Assembly (NCBI RefSeq): GCF_029267015.1
Contig: NZ_JARIEA010000044.1
Span: 1-64,000 of the forward strand
DNA length: 64,000 nt
Reading direction: 5' to 3'
Source: Sporosarcina ureae
GTDB lineage: Bacteria; Bacillota; Bacilli; Bacillales_A; Planococcaceae
This document shows positions 62,854 to 64,000 of this stretch, piece by piece. Below the pieces are notes generated by a model that searched no databases, was not told the origin of the DNA, and worked only from the letters and a program-made list of their open reading frames with translations. The first letter of the stretch is position 1. Every line of letters begins with the position of its first letter. The position numbers and the translations under genes are program-made.

Positions 62854-64000
62854 TTACAGCATGTACGCAATATCTGAAGCTACTGTTGGATACGCGAATG
62901 GCATCTTCTTTAATTCTCCGACAGGGATTTGAAAACGAATGGCTAAGGCAAAATGGTTAATCAATTCATCCGCTTCCCCACTCAATAGATGGGCGCCGAG
63001 TACGACATCTTTCTCTTGATCGATAATTACTTTAAATGCCGCTGCTCCTTCGTTCGTTCGTCTATATGTGAACCACTCCGTTGCATCTTGTGACTTTACA
63101 AAAACTTTCAAACCGGACTCTTTTGCCTCTTGTTCGCTCATTCCGACTGATGCTAACTTTGGAACAGTGAATACAACAGAAGGAACTACTGGATAATCTG
63201 CTGTCTTATTATTCCCTTTGAGAAGATTCGAAGCCACTACATGTGATTCAGTTGTCGCAACAGGTGTTAGCGCAGGCGCGTCGGTTGAAGCCACATCACC
63301 TGCTGCGTATACATTAGGGTTACTAACACTTTGCATATATTCATTAACGCATACACCTTGTTTATCCCACTTTACATTCCCTTTTTCCAAGTCCATGTCT
63401 AGTGCAGGTACGCGACCTGCTCCATGTACAACAAGATCCGCTTTCCATTCTACTTCACGATCTTCTTGTTCTCCTTTAACCACAAATGCATTACCACATT
63501 TCTCGATTCCGTTTACAGGTGTATTCAGATGTACATGCACACCTACTTCCTTGGAACGTTTAATCAGCATTTTTACTAAATCTTGATCAAAGTGTTTTAA
63601 AGCTTTTTCACTTCTATGCAAAATATGCACTTCAGAGCCTGCTCTTGCAGCAACATGTGCAAATTCGAATGAAATAAATCCGCCACCTATAAATACGATT
63701 CGTTTTGGAAGTGTATCCAGTTCCATAAACTCATCACTCATCGTCAGATATTCTTCACCTTCTATATCCATTTTCATAGGTTCTGCACCTGTAGCAATAA
63801 GAATCTTTTTCCCTTTCAATACATCTGAACAGACTTTTAATTCTGTTTCACTTTGGAAAACTGCCTTGCCATGATACATATCAATTCCTAGTTTCCCATA
63901 CTTTTCTTCCGTATCTTCAGGTATCGTTTGAGTAAACGTTCGTTTGAATTCCATTAATTCTGGCCAATTAATTTTACTATCTTCTTCGATACCTTTTCCG
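62854..64000 (-). CDS. Pyridine nucleotide-disulfide oxidoreductase family flavoprotein (partial)
   Basis: The gene enters from beyond the window end; the N-terminal FAD loop and any CxxxxC redox pair are not visible. What is seen fits the glutathione reductase-like class I flavoproteins: KKILIATGAEPMKM, the NAD(P) loop RIVFIGGGFISFEFAHVAARAG, the FAD motif NVYAAGDVAST, and the C-terminal dimerisation domain (PSVVFTVPKLASVGMSEQEA) ending FAYPTVASDIAYML. The final His-x-x-x-x-Glu/Pro of true glutathione or lipoamide reductases is absent, so a different substrate is likely. Frame remains open to the last base. Confidence 0.88.
   Translation of the reverse strand, partial: GKGIEEDSKINWPELMEFKRTFTQTIPEDTEEKYGKLGIDMYHGKAVFQSETELKVCSDVLKGKKILIATGAEPMKMDIEGEEYLTMSDEFMELDTLPKRIVFIGGGFISFEFAHVAARAGSEVHILHRSEKALKHFDQDLVKMLIKRSKEVGVHVHLNTPVNGIEKCGNAFVVKGEQEDREVEWKADLVVHGAGRVPALDMDLEKGNVKWDKQGVCVNEYMQSVSNPNVYAAGDVASTDAPALTPVATTESHVVASNLLKGNNKTADYPVVPSVVFTVPKLASVGMSEQEAKESGLKVFVKSQDATEWFTYRRTNEGAAAFKVIIDQEKDVVLGAHLLSGEADELINHFALAIRFQIPVGELKKMPFAYPTVASDIAYML

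Overview
The window looks like chromosomal DNA of a low-to-moderate GC Gram-positive of the Bacillales, most likely a Planococcaceae member close to Sporosarcina. The placement is inference from gene content and order: tyrS - acuABC - ccpA - aroA - ytxH/ytxG - murC - sftA - ytpR/ytpQ - ytoP - ytzB - ytnP - trmB - dat - ytzE - rsuA - ytgP - ytfP - leuS - ytqA - mnmM follows the Bacillus subtilis backbone, with local losses and replacements. There are AGGAGG-type ribosome sites, many GTG/TTG starts, T-box leaders on both tRNA synthetase genes, one exact cre site and a sigma-B-like promoter. No rRNA, tRNA, CRISPR array, prophage or intact insertion sequence was seen.

Layout. 1-2.1 kb is an accessory edge: a partial HD-domain nucleotidase, a 73-residue unknown and a coiled-coil protein encoded by a 21-bp tandem repeat. 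2.1-37.6 kb is the conserved backbone: tyrS with its T-box, a class A penicillin-binding protein, acuABC (control of acetyl-CoA synthetase by acetylation), ccpA, the chorismate mutase/DAHP synthase, an FtsA-like protein with C-terminal repeats, the YtxG/YtxH envelope pair, murC, the DNA translocase SftA, the ytoP-ytpR operon, ytzB, ytnP, the dat-trmB operon, ytzE, rsuA-ytgP, ytfP, leuS with its T-box, and ytqA-mnmM. 37.6-64 kb is more variable: a short-chain dehydrogenase, a 44-residue membrane protein, the acetate permease cluster (DUF485-actP, then a CBS/DUF294 protein and an exonuclease), a GntR regulator, brnQ, sbcDC, a sirtuin, a sulfonate/nitrate-type ABC transporter, cysK with an MFS exporter and a thioesterase, pepF, an HxlR regulator with a luciferase-like oxidoreductase and a divergent nitroreductase, pdxK and a partial flavoprotein disulfide reductase.

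How genes connect. Acetate is a theme: AcuA, AcuB, AcuC, a Sir2 deacylase, CcpA and ActP (with a perfect cre site) are all here, but acetyl-CoA synthetase, their usual target or partner, is missing from its usual place between tyrS and acuA. Envelope and division functions cluster too (class A PBP, FtsA-like, YtxG/H, MurC, SftA, the MurJ-like YtgP). Sulfur uptake and cysteine synthesis lie next to each other, with a CymR-like motif inside the transporter promoter.

Non-coding signals deserve attention: a 132-bp structured intergenic repeat with two decayed relatives, a 7 x 21-bp intergenic array upstream of the leuS terminator, two long hairpins without U-tracts between co-directional genes, and twin 15-bp palindromes in the hxlR/nitroreductase gap. 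The strongest protein oddity is the FtsA-like gene, an actin-fold core followed by about five repeated small motifs, with no membrane helix and apparently a CTG start. I see no clear undescribed defence or mobile system.
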